Shown here piece by piece: positions 42,060-51,152 of a stretch of 64,000 nucleotides of DNA. This stretch comes from Sulfuricurvum sp. (GTDB taxonomy: Bacteria; Campylobacterota; Campylobacteria; Campylobacterales; Sulfurimonadaceae), in assembly GCA_030694265.1 (NCBI GenBank), contig JAUXYP010000001.1, forward strand, positions 558,001 through 622,000, read 5' to 3'. How positions within the stretch are numbered: position 1 is the first letter of the stretch; each line of letters begins with the position of its first letter. The notes beneath the pieces were generated by a model. It was not told where the DNA came from. It saw only the letters and a list, made by a program, of their open reading frames with translations, and did no database searches. The position numbers and the translations under genes are program-made.

Positions 42060-43451
42060 TTAGCCCTCGAAACTTTGTGCCATCAGGGCATCGAAGTTTG
42101 CTTGGAGTTTGGTGAGTTCGGCTTCGTAGAGGGATTTTTGAGATTCGATTTTTTGCATTACTTGAGCAAATTTTTCTTGCAATTCCAATGGAGGTAATGG
42201 AAACTCAAATTTTGCCAATTCTTTTCTATTTAATTTAGGAATACTTGCTCTATCAGGTAAAGTTTCTGTATATTTCAAAAAATAACTTGATAATAATAAT
42301 TGCAAAAGATATTCTCTATTAGTTTTATCCAATATTGGTCTTATTGGATACATATCGGCGGAACATAAACCAATAAAATTAACTATTGCCACCTTATTCA
42401 AATATGGTCTTATCTTTGAATACAATATGTATTGTTCATCAAATAAAAATTTTTTGCTAATTAAACCTTCTTCTTTTGCAGTTAATGCAGGGAGTAATTT
42501 ACCCGTATTTCTCTCTATTCGGTCTGGGCCTATATGCAGTAAATTTTCATATTTTGGTGTATTTGGATCAACCATTGGCGCATCAATTTTTACAACAGTA
42601 CCAAATTCTACAATATCCCAATTATGAAGATTTTTAACTGGATCACCAAACATATCGATAAAAATCGATTGAGAGAGTTCATCCAATTTTTCTATAGAGG
42701 CTTTTCGCAACGCTATCAGTTCGCTGGCTTTATCCAGCGTTTGGGCGATCTCTTGTTGTTTGGTTAGGGAGGGTAAAGGGATTTCGATATTTTTTATATT
42801 TTTCCAATACACATGGGGCTGTCCTGCACCCGTTTGAAACGAATAAATCAACTCCTGTTTGCTCTTTAGAAAAAGATATAAGTAGCTCATGTCAATATTT
42901 TTATTAACTTTAATAACTGTACAATCAGACGCCCAAAGCGGATAATTGTGAAACCAAACATACCCCGCATAAGCACCTGAGGAACTAATCGTAATTGTAT
43001 TGCCTTCATAATTTGCATGACTGGATAAATACGGTGACTTTTGTCCTGCACCAATTACTTTTATTTCTCCTTTGTCTCTATACTCATTAGGTAATTGTTT
43101 TCCTTTAGAGACAATGATACTTTTGTCATATTCTAAGTCTTCGAGTTTAACTATTTTTACAAAAAGCAATTTTCCATCTCTCGAAACATTCTCCCTCAAC
43201 GCCTCATTAGATTTCTCAAAATGGACGACATCTATTTTATAAAGTATCGGCAACTCATCGAGCGCGAGTTTGAGCTTGCTAAACTGCGCTTCACTCATCT
43301 CTAGCGAATAGATGCACAGATCGATGTCGCTTTTGGGGTTGGCGTTGTGTTTGGCACGGGAGCCGAAAATGACCACCTTGTCGATAAAATCGAACGGTTC
43401 GAAAAAGGCTTTGAGCCGCTCGGCTACCTGTTGATCCAGCTGATAGGTCAT
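42060..43451 (-). CDS. hsdS: Nucleotidyltransferase domain fused to HsdS specificity subunit
   Basis: A 463-residue fusion. Residues about 1-90 are a minimal nucleotidyltransferase (HI0073/MntA type): GSRAKHNANPKSDID at 30-44 fits GS-x10-DxD, and KIDVVHF supplies the third aspartate at 74. Residues about 90-463 are a full HsdS: first target-recognition domain, a conserved repeat LPSLTKQQEIAQTLDKASEL, second target domain, and the repeat LPPLELQEKFAQVMQKIES. The upstream gene encodes a HEPN protein of the HI0074 type and overlaps by four bases. So the normal NTase/HEPN pair is present, but the NTase is welded to the DNA specificity subunit. No frameshift is visible at the junction. Confidence 0.9.
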   Translation of the reverse strand: MTYQLDQQVAERLKAFFEPFDFIDKVVIFGSRAKHNANPKSDIDLCIYSLEMSEAQFSKLKLALDELPILYKIDVVHFEKSNEALRENVSRDGKLLFVKIVKLEDLEYDKSIIVSKGKQLPNEYRDKGEIKVIGAGQKSPYLSSHANYEGNTITISSSGAYAGYVWFHNYPLWASDCTVIKVNKNIDMSYLYLFLKSKQELIYSFQTGAGQPHVYWKNIKNIEIPLPSLTKQQEIAQTLDKASELIALRKASIEKLDELSQSIFIDMFGDPVKNLHNWDIVEFGTVVKIDAPMVDPNTPKYENLLHIGPDRIERNTGKLLPALTAKEEGLISKKFLFDEQYILYSKIRPYLNKVAIVNFIGLCSADMYPIRPILDKTNREYLLQLLLSSYFLKYTETLPDRASIPKLNRKELAKFEFPLPPLELQEKFAQVMQKIESQKSLYEAELTKLQANFDALMAQSFEG

Positions 43452-43861
43452 AGCGCTTCTATCATCGGTTTGATGGTGTCGTGGAAGATTCTGAGCTTGA
43501 TCGCGTAGATATAGATGCGTTCCACCAGCTCTTGTGCCATATTCTCGTCATACTCGTGCGAGGTGTTATTCCGATCTTCGAGCATTTGAAACCAAACGTC
43601 ATCATCGACGAGATCGAATTCAAACGCTTTTTTGATAATCAACTTTTGCCCCACAATTTTCTGATCGACAAACTCAATGTAGTTCCCCATCAGCTTTTTA
43701 GCACTCTCCATCGTATACTCGAAACGCTGAATCGTGCTGTCTCGATAGATGTCATAGTCTTCAGCACTCTCTTCCATCCCCTGAATCTTAATAACATTGG
43801 TCTCAAGTGAGACAAGAGCTTTTTCATAGTTTTCGAGGTTTTGAACGAGTTTATCTTGCAT
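43448..43861 (-). CDS. HI0074-type HEPN protein (nucleotidyltransferase substrate-binding)
   Basis: A 137-residue four-helix protein. The helical pattern (NYEKALVSLE, STIQRFEYTMESAKKLM) and RNNTSHEYDE are typical of the HI0074 family; R97-x4-H102-x-Y104 is an intact HEPN motif. Partners normally are stand-alone nucleotidyltransferases, and the pair behaves as a toxin and its AMPylating antitoxin in related MntA/HepT systems. Here the partner is the N-terminal domain of HsdS, the next gene. It overlaps hsdM by 11 bases and hsdS by four. Confidence 0.9.
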   Translation of the reverse strand: MQDKLVQNLENYEKALVSLETNVIKIQGMEESAEDYDIYRDSTIQRFEYTMESAKKLMGNYIEFVDQKIVGQKLIIKKAFEFDLVDDDVWFQMLEDRNNTSHEYDENMAQELVERIYIYAIKLRIFHDTIKPMIEAL

Positions 43862-45314
43862 AAATCATCCCCTTTAATTCTTGAAGTCCTTTTGCAATCT
43901 TCTGATCAATCACTTCGATCTCATTGAGTATATCAAGTGGTTTCGCATGGTTTACATTTGCATACACGATCTCTTTGTAACGGTTGATACTCAGATCATA
44001 ATCGCTTTCTTCGATCTCAGAAATAGGGACGAAAAAGCTCTGCTCGGTTCGTGAGCGATCCAATTCACCGTCACGTTTTTTAAAACGTTCTAGGATGTCG
44101 GGGATGTCAGAACCTTTGCACGGATTTCGATTGTCGTTGAGAGTGTAGCCGTCGTTTTGCATGTCATAAAACCAGACTTTATCGTTTTTATGCCCATCTG
44201 TTTTAGTGAATATCATGATGGCAGTACTGACCCCTGCATAAGGCTTAAAAACACCGCTAGGCATAGAGATGATGGCATCAAGCTGTTGATTTGAAACGAT
44301 CTCAGCACGAAGCTCTTTATGCGCTTTGGTCGAACCGAACAGCACCCCATCAGGGACAATCACAGCACATCTACCGCCGACTTTGAGTGATTTGAGCATC
44401 AGGGACAAAAAGAGAAGTTCGGTCTTTTTCGTCTTGACGACGTCGAGAATCGGTTTTGCAACCTCTTCGAAATCAAGGGAGCCTTTGAATGGAGGATTAG
44501 CTAATATTAAATCATATTTATTGGCCTCATGAAGATCAAACTTCGAGAGAGAATCGTGGTTGAGGATATGTGCCGATTCAATCGAGTGAAGCATCATATT
44601 CATCGAAGCAATACGCGCCATCGAGATGTCGAAATCATTACCGTAAAAGAGATTTTCAAACTCGCTGACACTTAACTCATCAAGTATCTCGGGACGTTTT
44701 TCTTTGATATACTCGATTGCGTTGATCAAAAACCCTGCGGTTCCACAAGCCGGATCGTAGATCTTGAAGTCTTTGCCAATCTGAGCCTCACTGAGCATCA
44801 GTTCCACCATCATTTTGATAATATGTCGCGGTGTTCTAAACTGCCCATTTTGTCCGGCTGAAGAGAGCTTACTGAGAAGATACTCGTAAAGGTCCCCTTT
44901 GATATCTTTGTCTTCAAGATTCAACGTACTGACCATATCTACGACTTTTTGAAGCAGTTTGGCGGTAGGGATCAGAAAGCTCGCATCTTTCATATAAGTA
45001 GCAAAAGAGGATTGTTCGCCAGAGAGATTTTTGATAAAAGGAAACATCTCGTTTTGAAAAAGCTTGAACATATCTTGAGCCGGTAGATTTGAAATATTTT
45101 CCCATCGCAAATGGACACTGCCAGTTGTAAAAATATCTTTTAAACCCGGTGTTAGTTTCTTTCGCTTATCAATTTTCACCTGTGCGGTATCGAGGCTTTT
45201 GATAAAGATCAGGAAAGTGAACTGCTCAACTACAGTTAATGGGTTAGAAATCCCACCTGTCCAAAATGTTTCCCAAATTTTGTCGACTTGGCTTCTTAAT
45301 TCGTTAGTTATCAT
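43851..45314 (-). CDS. hsdM: Type I DNA methyltransferase, HsdM
   Basis: A 487-residue N6-adenine methyltransferase. SAM-binding motif I is DPACGTAGFL near residue 188; the catalytic motif is NPPF near 273. The N-terminal HsdM helical domain (FWTGGISNPLTVVEQFTFLIF region) is present. With HsdS it methylates the target and with HsdR it restricts. It is the first gene of the operon, and the HEPN gene starts within its last 11 bases. Confidence 0.95.
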   Translation of the reverse strand: MITNELRSQVDKIWETFWTGGISNPLTVVEQFTFLIFIKSLDTAQVKIDKRKKLTPGLKDIFTTGSVHLRWENISNLPAQDMFKLFQNEMFPFIKNLSGEQSSFATYMKDASFLIPTAKLLQKVVDMVSTLNLEDKDIKGDLYEYLLSKLSSAGQNGQFRTPRHIIKMMVELMLSEAQIGKDFKIYDPACGTAGFLINAIEYIKEKRPEILDELSVSEFENLFYGNDFDISMARIASMNMMLHSIESAHILNHDSLSKFDLHEANKYDLILANPPFKGSLDFEEVAKPILDVVKTKKTELLFLSLMLKSLKVGGRCAVIVPDGVLFGSTKAHKELRAEIVSNQQLDAIISMPSGVFKPYAGVSTAIMIFTKTDGHKNDKVWFYDMQNDGYTLNDNRNPCKGSDIPDILERFKKRDGELDRSRTEQSFFVPISEIEESDYDLSINRYKEIVYANVNHAKPLDILNEIEVIDQKIAKGLQELKGMIYAR

Positions 45315-45445
45315 TGAATGCTTTCTAGAAAAAATGTTTATGAAATTGCTAATAATGGTATCTTTATATTCATAAATGGGATATTAATAGTTCTCCACTT
45401 TGATCAAAGATCCTTATTTAAACACTATTTATTATAATTAACAAT

Positions 45446-46363
45446 TTAACCCAAATAGTGTTCTGTCACCGAACTTCTGAAGTGTTTCATCTCCCAGGAA
45501 ACACCTTGAAGCGCTTCTTCATACGAATACCCTGCCCTCTGGTATTCACGTACCCTGCGTTGGGCATAGGTCCAACGAAATCCATGGCTTGATTCACACG
45601 TAATTCCAATACGTTTACATACATTTCGGATTTCTTCCGTATAAGCTTTGTAATTGATTTTGAATTTACCATCTTTCTTGATAATTGCTTCTATTTGTTG
45701 ATATGTTTTAATATCAATATAAATATCCCCTACTTTCCCACCCTTTTCCTTTGTTTCTATAACCCAAACTTCTTTTCCAGTAATATGATCATTCCTATAT
45801 CTGTGCAATTGCTCAGCCTTGATCAGACAAATTCCTTCAGCTCTCGCACCGCCTTGGAGCTGCATATATGCTCCTGTTCTATGTAAAGGATTCTTCATAG
45901 AATTGATTAGATCATAAGGATTTTTATAAACGCGATTATGGTACCCATTAGCGACTTGCTTCAGAGCACGTGCATTATCCAGCGACTGTTGCCTTATATT
46001 AAAATTATACTCTTCAGGGTAACCGTATTTATTAGCTGTATATCGAGCCAGCACCAATTCAAGTTTTCCAAGAGCAGAGGAGATTTTTTCAAGATATTGT
46101 TTAGTTGGATAGTATTCAATTTTATAAGACATATAGGCTTTAACGTGTTCACCGTTGATCTTCTCAAAATCTTTGATTCCCCAATGTTCTCTTAAATAGA
46201 GACCAAAATTATTCCAAACTGACCGATACGTTTCCATTGTTTTATAGCTTGAAACACAATAAAAATGAGGTTGCAATGGATCAATACGATCCTCTTTTTT
46301 TGTTCCCTCAACAAAAATCACTTTCGTTAATTCGGCGGTCTGGTAATAGATAGATCCTCTCAT
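45446..46363 (-). CDS. Tyrosine recombinase (integrase)
   Basis: About 305 residues from ATG 46363; a TTG frame adds 20 residues upstream. The catalytic residues are recognisable: Arg in GGARAEGICLI, Lys in ETKEKGGKVG, HxxR in SSHGFRWTYAQRR, a His in WEMKHFRSS, and the nucleophile Tyr in EHYLG at the very end. It catalyses site-specific integration and excision. It lies at the border between the R-M operon and the AlpA/DUF3987 genes and so probably belongs to the latter element. No tRNA or clear att repeat was seen next to it. Confidence 0.87.
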   Translation of the reverse strand: MRGSIYYQTAELTKVIFVEGTKKEDRIDPLQPHFYCVSSYKTMETYRSVWNNFGLYLREHWGIKDFEKINGEHVKAYMSYKIEYYPTKQYLEKISSALGKLELVLARYTANKYGYPEEYNFNIRQQSLDNARALKQVANGYHNRVYKNPYDLINSMKNPLHRTGAYMQLQGGARAEGICLIKAEQLHRYRNDHITGKEVWVIETKEKGGKVGDIYIDIKTYQQIEAIIKKDGKFKINYKAYTEEIRNVCKRIGITCESSHGFRWTYAQRRVREYQRAGYSYEEALQGVSWEMKHFRSSVTEHYLG

Positions 46364-46423
46364 TTTATACTCGTTGTGTTGAAATCGTTTATTCCCATAG
46401 TATGGGTAAGGGTGTTGAGTCAA

Positions 46424-46804
46424 TCTGCTTTTTACTGAAGCATAAACAGTTTTATGAGTTTAGATTACAACGAGATGAAAAATAAAAATATGAAAAAGTA
46501 TAACGAGGATTTTGTAAAGTTGAATATGACTCATTTTTGAGACAATGGTGTTGCGCTCTTTTGCCCCCCGTTTCCTACGGGGCGAATGAGAAGGCTAGAA
46601 AATTCGATAGCATAGAGGTTTTTAGGATTAAACTTTACAATTTTTTCCTTTGCCAACTTTCCACAAAAGTTTCCAACTTATTTACAGTCAACTTTACAAA
46701 TTGGAAAGGATTTTTCTGATATTTTTCTTGATAATTTGAACAACAATCATGCTTATAGCTAAAATTAGATGGCTTTTTAATAACCACCCTCGTTGCATTT
46801 CGAA
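46424..46804. other. Intergenic stretch with a GC-rich hairpin
   Basis: About 380 bases without a clear gene. It contains CCCCGT-TTCCT-ACGGGG at 46566-46582, a hairpin that could terminate or mark a recombination or transfer site. A minus-strand open frame at 46635-46889 overlaps the next gene and may be the continuation of that gene after a frameshift. Otherwise nothing recognised. Confidence 0.4.
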
Positions 46805-47080
46805 TTACAAAATTGGCTTCACTATCGCTAGTGGTGAGCCTTTGGTAAGTACACTTAATTTCCAATTTACAATCAGCCGCACCCACCAAAGTGGTTGAGG
46901 ATGTCTAATCATTCTGGCAGTTTCATAATAGAGGGCTTTACTGTCTTGCGATTCAATAAAAGTGCTTAATGCTTCTTTCATCTCTTCATCTAAGCCATTC
47001 TCATAGTTTTGCAAAATAGCATTTTCATATTGTTTTTGAACCCAGTTTGCTTTATCACTATAGCTATATCCTTTTTTCAT
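46805..47080 (-). CDS. Hypothetical mobile-element protein, 91 residues
   Basis: ATG 47080 follows GGGAAGTAAGAT. Residues 1-60 are a plausible helical, charged protein (DKANWVQKQYENAILQ, EEMKEALSTFIES); the last 30, after RHPQP, read less like protein, while another frame beginning at the same place gives an ordinary-looking sequence (ADCKLEIKCTYQRL). A frameshift near 46890 is possible. No family recognised. It is the last of three minus-strand genes with tight spacing. Confidence 0.5.
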   Translation of the reverse strand: MKKGYSYSDKANWVQKQYENAILQNYENGLDEEMKEALSTFIESQDSKALYYETARMIRHPQPLWWVRLIVNWKLSVLTKGSPLAIVKPIL

Positions 47081-47083
47081 ATC

Positions 47084-47461
47084 TTACTTCCCAAAATCGC
47101 ATTTATTGAGAATCTTTGTCAGTTTGTTGTAAATTAACAAAGATTCGACTTTTGTAAATTTATAGTATTGCCACTCTTTTTCATCTTCCTCATAAAGAGC
47201 AATTGCCAGCTTTGGTGGTTGTTTTTCAGCTAATATGAGCGTGTAATGGACTTCATTTGTTTTATATTTGACCTCATTTAGCAATGCATTTCTATTAAAT
47301 GCATTAAAAATTTCGGAAAAATCAGCAACCTCACTCCATGATTCAGAAACTATTTTTGAATCAATCACTACGGAGTCAATCTCATAACGCTTAATGATTT
47401 TTTTCGGATCTTCTCTTACTAGTAAATGGCACATGATGCCATTATGAATTTGAATCGTCAT
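47084..47461 (-). CDS. Hypothetical mobile-element protein, 125 residues
   Basis: A 125-residue protein starting inside the end of the gene before it (20-base overlap), with GGAAAAGAGC before the ATG. It alternates strands and helices (GIMCHLLVRED, YEIDSVVIDSKIV, VHYTLILAE, KLAIALYEED) and has no recognised motif. It lies three bases before the 91-residue gene. AT-rich. Function unknown. Confidence 0.6.
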   Translation of the reverse strand: MTIQIHNGIMCHLLVREDPKKIIKRYEIDSVVIDSKIVSESWSEVADFSEIFNAFNRNALLNEVKYKTNEVHYTLILAEKQPPKLAIALYEEDEKEWQYYKFTKVESLLIYNKLTKILNKCDFGK

Positions 47462-47966
47462 GCTCTTTTCCTTTTTTCATAAGTTTTTCAAATTTCAAAA
47501 TTTCAGTATGAGATATTTCGAAATTGTGAATTTTTAGCAAGTATGCCGAAACATCTCTCGAAGAATATCCTTCAACATCACGCAAATTTAAAATCACATT
47601 TTGTAAATTCAAAAGCTTTTCATGCTTTGGGCTCAATCGTGCTTTACGAAACTGTTTTGCACGGTTTTTACTAACTTTTTTCAAGTATCCAAAATTCGTA
47701 GAACGGTTTTTTCGGTTCATGTCCTCCAGATCACTGATGTATTCTCTAAGTGCCTCAAAAAATGATACCTGAGCCATTAGTATTGGATTCTCATTTGGGT
47801 GGCCACTTTTAAAACGGTGAAAATGTTTTTTCTGAAGCTTGAAAACTTCATATACTATGAGATCATTTTGTTTTGCTAACCATTTTATAGACTTTTGTCG
47901 ATCAATAATGGAGATACTAGTGCATTGGTCCATTGTGTTTTTAAATCCGTTCATATCATCATTCAC
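47442..47966 (-). CDS. Hypothetical protein with possible helix-turn-helix, 174 residues
   Basis: Starts at GTG 47966 because AAAGGAGCTTCAC lies just before it; the longer open frame reaches into the repeat cluster. The protein is basic. The segment GYSSRDVSAYLLKIHNFEISHTEILKFEK looks like a helix-turn-helix (quoted in part: YSSRDVSAYLL, SHTEILKFEK), and KNRAKQFRKARLSPKH is strongly basic, so DNA binding is likely. It begins 35 bases from the CACCGACA repeats, which it might recognise as a replication initiator or regulator. Family not identified. Confidence 0.6.
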   Translation of the reverse strand: MNDDMNGFKNTMDQCTSISIIDRQKSIKWLAKQNDLIVYEVFKLQKKHFHRFKSGHPNENPILMAQVSFFEALREYISDLEDMNRKNRSTNFGYLKKVSKNRAKQFRKARLSPKHEKLLNLQNVILNLRDVEGYSSRDVSAYLLKIHNFEISHTEILKFEKLMKKGKEHDDSNS

Positions 47967-47999
47967 GTGAAGCTCCTTTTGTTGTTTCTTATAAATAAG

Positions 48000-48183
48000 C
48001 ACCGACACACCGACAAAAGTTTTCACTACCCTTCCACTCGAAATTAAAGCGTCGATGCTACGATTTAAGTAGCACCGACATTCAACGACATTGTCGGTTA
48101 TGTCGGTATCGAGTATTGGGCATCAAACTAGAAGGAAAAGTCCGTTGTTACGGTAACTTGTAACTGGTTTGTCGGTGTCGGTG
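48000..48183. repeat. Iteron-like cluster of CACCGACA repeats
   Basis: Two tandem copies at the left edge (CACCGACACACCGACA, 48000-48015), one full copy with three partial copies in both orientations in the middle (48073-48108, including TGTCGGTTATGTCGGT), and two inverted copies at the right (TGTCGGTGTCGGTG, 48170-48183). The arrangement is nearly symmetric over 184 bases between two minus-strand genes of the mobile element. Similar repeats occur at plasmid origins and multi-site operators. Confidence 0.65.
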
Positions 48184-48199
48184 CCATGCTTAGAAAAAA

Positions 48200-49576
48200 T
48201 TATTTCTTACGAAACATCCCTTGCTCATCTTTAATCACAGTTCCTTTCATAATCATTTTCTTCAATACTTCTTGTACTTCGTTAGTCGTGAGTTTGTTTA
48301 GATTTCTCACCAGATCACGCAAAGTCCTAGTCCTATGCTTTTGAAGCTGCTGATTGATTCGTTCTTCAACAGTTGGACGACCATCCTTGCTATTTGCATA
48401 TAGTAGGATTTGATCAAAATGATTTCTATGTAAGTAATCCAACAGCTGGATCGCTCGCTGCATCGAAATAGCTTCGATTTCAACTTGATCAGGATGATTA
48501 TCATCAACGTTTTTACATACTTGAAATAACATCGCAATACGCTGGCTTACAGTTAAAAGGCGGATATCCAAACCCGCTGTGTCATCTTCAGCTTTATATT
48601 TTTCATAATAAATGTCATTGATAGAGTTATGAAAACGTACATACACCTCATATGCTTCTTGACCAAGGTAAAAGTGCTTTTCTTGTGCGAACTCATAAAA
48701 TTTTTGTGCAAAAGCTTCAACATTCTCAGCCTGTTCGAAAGTTAGTTCCTGCCTAATTGGAATGCGTTTGTATTGACCAAAAATTACCATAAACCGGTTC
48801 AATAAGCCATCCGAAATCATGTTTCGCATATCCTGTGGTGTGAGATTGGATTTACCAATTGTTGATGCCGCAAATAGACCCATACCCTTGATGACGATAA
48901 GCTTTGTATTTCTTGTGTCTTTGAGCTTTCTGGTCACAAGAGTGCCACTGTCATAGATCTGCATTAGCATGCGTAAAAAATTCTGCTTAAGCACATCATT
49001 ACGAGAAGCACTGGCATACTTACCAAACTCATCAATCACTAAATGCGGTGAACTTCCAGATAAAAAAGAAGACTCTAAACCTTCAGCACTCGCTCCATCG
49101 ACGAAGAGGTCTTTAACATTATTGAACTGATCTTCTTTGCCATTTTCATCAATGGAACAATAATCTTGATTGAGAAAATTTAGAAGATAATGTCTTCCCA
49201 TCATCGCAACCGATGTCTTACCAACCCCGCTTGGAGCCAACAAAAGCATATAGAGGATGATTGCTCGCCCCTGCATTCCTTTTTCTTGTGAGACTTTTGC
49301 ACCTGAACATAAACACGGCAGAAGACATAACGTACTTACCGCGATGCTGTCAAAGTGCGCATGGCTAATCTCATCAAAACAGTTCACTACTGCCAGTAAA
49401 TTTGCTGGCAATATGTTTTTCAGATCAATATTCGGATACAATTCTAAAGTTCTTTTGACTGAACCTTCTAATGATGGGATAGTTGGCGCTATCTCTTCAC
49501 CTCCTATAGCTTCCTTATCCATTCCAAGTCCCATTAATAAATGCCTGGACATCGGATTGTTTCCATCGTGTGGCAC
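48200..49576 (-). CDS. DUF3987-type ATPase of a mobile element
   Basis: About 450-458 residues. Walker A is APSGVGKTS near residue 115, a Walker B-like HLVIDEFGKY follows, and LLNRFMVIF is typical of DUF3987 proteins. These YfjI-like ATPases are found in plasmids, phages and integrated elements, often with a primase, and probably act in replication. The start may be GTG 49576 or ATG 49552; both lie inside the AlpA-like gene. The C-terminal 90 residues look like a winged helix (LRDLVRNLNKLTTNEVQEVLKK). It ends 17 bases from the iteron-like repeats. Confidence 0.75.
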   Translation of the reverse strand: MPHDGNNPMSRHLLMGLGMDKEAIGGEEIAPTIPSLEGSVKRTLELYPNIDLKNILPANLLAVVNCFDEISHAHFDSIAVSTLCLLPCLCSGAKVSQEKGMQGRAIILYMLLLAPSGVGKTSVAMMGRHYLLNFLNQDYCSIDENGKEDQFNNVKDLFVDGASAEGLESSFLSGSSPHLVIDEFGKYASASRNDVLKQNFLRMLMQIYDSGTLVTRKLKDTRNTKLIVIKGMGLFAASTIGKSNLTPQDMRNMISDGLLNRFMVIFGQYKRIPIRQELTFEQAENVEAFAQKFYEFAQEKHFYLGQEAYEVYVRFHNSINDIYYEKYKAEDDTAGLDIRLLTVSQRIAMLFQVCKNVDDNHPDQVEIEAISMQRAIQLLDYLHRNHFDQILLYANSKDGRPTVEERINQQLQKHRTRTLRDLVRNLNKLTTNEVQEVLKKMIMKGTVIKDEQGMFRKK

Positions 49577-49775
49577 CTTGAGAAATTTTAATTGGCGCCG
49601 GGAAGCGATATTCCTTTACCATCAACCAAACAGTAGATACACCAATATCAAGGGTGCCTGCAACATCTTTTACATTTTGTAATTTCTCTATTTTGTTCTG
49701 ATCCATTATATTGGACTTCCTTAGTTTAATTTGCTCCAATTTGATCCGCTGTGAATCAATTTGGGCTTGTGACAT
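49515..49775 (-). CDS. AlpA-family excisionase/regulator
   Basis: An 86-residue protein (or 63 from ATG 49706). The AlpA/MerR-like HTH reads LQNVKDVAGTLDIGVSTVWLMV and the family end FPAPIKISQGATRWKQSDVQAFI is clear (both quoted in part). AlpA proteins regulate or assist integrase excision in prophages and islands. It overlaps the DUF3987 gene start. Its presence with an integrase supports an integrated mobile element. Confidence 0.85.
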   Translation of the reverse strand: MSQAQIDSQRIKLEQIKLRKSNIMDQNKIEKLQNVKDVAGTLDIGVSTVWLMVKEYRFPAPIKISQGATRWKQSDVQAFINGTWNG

Positions 49776-49853
49776 TTAATCAGATTTGCCTCCGACTCGT
49801 AAAGCAAAAAATTAAGTTTTGCTATTTTTTTGTAAAAACAGTAAAATTTACAT

Positions 49854-50144
49854 ATGAATAATGAAGAAAGATTTGAACAAATTGTTATGAGAATGTTTTC
49901 AGGAGAAGATGAACTCATTAAAGATGACAGAACTATTGAAAATAAAATAAAAAAAAATGCGTTACCTATTCAATTTTTAAGAAAATTTGATCTCGATTTC
50001 TTAGAATTCTTTCTTGATGCGTATTTCAATAATCCAAATGTAATAAAACCGTATATGTTTATGGAAGCCGTATCATTTCAATCAACCCCAGCGGACGACA
50101 TGCATTACGAACATATTAAAAGATATCGTACTTATGTCCAGTAG
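49854..50144 (+). CDS. Hypothetical mobile-element protein, 96 residues
   Basis: Divergent from the AlpA-like gene and very AT-rich. The protein is acidic in its first half, then FDLDFLEFFLDAYFNNP, then ordinary sequence. No ribosome site is obvious and no family is recognised. Its end overlaps the next gene by 11 bases, which supports both as real genes. Confidence 0.55.
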   Translation: MNNEERFEQIVMRMFSGEDELIKDDRTIENKIKKNALPIQFLRKFDLDFLEFFLDAYFNNPNVIKPYMFMEAVSFQSTPADDMHYEHIKRYRTYVQ

Positions 50145-50706
50145 ATCAATAGAGGTTGATTTTAAAACAAGAATGATCGCAAGAATACTAGATTGTTTAC
50201 CCAAAACAGTTAAAAAGTACCGCTCTCAAAAAGTACCTATAGTCGCTCTGCTTGATAATTTCACTCCTTATCTTTTAGAAAAATTTTGCAATGGCAACGA
50301 ACTAAGATCAGATGATTTCTTTTCATCAGCAGTTGATGAAAAGAATACTCAAAAAATAGTTGCAGGAATAAAAGAAAAAAAACAAAGGAAAGACGTTCAA
50401 CGAACTATTTATGCTGATAAAATTACAAACTTTTCACTCCTAATCCGTTCTGCTATTACAAAAGTTAAAGAAGATGAAAAACAATTTGGTCCATTTAGTC
50501 GTGACAAAATATGTATGTTAACTTATATCTTAATAGCTGAAAAAAAGGGATTATTGGGGCTAACTTCAGAAGAAATTACATATATAGATACCCATGGATT
50601 TGAAAGCCTTAAAAATTTAACTGAAGATGATTTACGTATTTGGTATATCGACATGATTAATAAAACAATTACTCTAGAAGGAACCCAAAAAAGATGGATG
50701 AAATAG
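50134..50706 (+). CDS. Hypothetical mobile-element protein, 190 residues
   Basis: A basic, lysine-rich protein. Its N-terminal part (KTRMIARILDCLPKTVKKYRSQ) looks like a small helix-turn-helix of the type seen in transcriptional activators such as FlhC-like or plasmid proteins, but I cannot assign it. The rest is helical. It is coupled to the gene before it and has the same AT-rich composition. Likely a regulator of the element. Confidence 0.6.
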   Translation: MSSRSIEVDFKTRMIARILDCLPKTVKKYRSQKVPIVALLDNFTPYLLEKFCNGNELRSDDFFSSAVDEKNTQKIVAGIKEKKQRKDVQRTIYADKITNFSLLIRSAITKVKEDEKQFGPFSRDKICMLTYILIAEKKGLLGLTSEEITYIDTHGFESLKNLTEDDLRIWYIDMINKTITLEGTQKRWMK

Positions 50707-51152
50707 GTCAATAAATTATCTATATCAAAAAAAAACCAGTCTTTTTTCAAATAAAAACATCCTTATCGCACTTGACTTTTCCTAAAAAAAACCTCTCATT
50801 TTTTGCTCTTTTTTTAGTTTTAAGACATACCTTTTGGTCCTTATTTCAGGGATTTATTTTGAAATATAGGAACTTGCGCATTCTGCCAGAATACGTTACA
50901 ATTTTCTCCAGTTGCAACCGAGAACGTTCTCAAATATATACCTAAAGATCGAGATAAATTAGCTGCTTATCTCTTTTTTTAAATTGCTTTAAATCCTGAT
51001 CAGATTTTTATCATTGTCAAGAATTTTAAAAAATGGCCCAACCCGCGGAGGATATCTCCATGTCTGAATTTCTGTCATCGGAGAGGAATTTTTATACACC
51101 GTATCGTTCTATTTTTTTACGACAGTACACCCGATATAGGAGAACAAGTATT
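50707..51152. other. Intergenic region upstream of the membrane-protein cassette
   Basis: About 450 bases, AT-rich at the left. It holds one perfect 12-base palindrome, GAGAACGTTCTC, at 50920-50931. An open frame at 51033 merely runs into the small gene at 51153. No RNA gene recognised. The promoter of the cassette probably lies here. Confidence 0.4.

Noticed and set aside
46635-46889. 84-residue minus-strand ORF at the end of the 46805-47080 gene
   Set aside because: Not called as a gene: it lacks its own ribosome site. It may be the frameshifted continuation of the neighbour, noted there.
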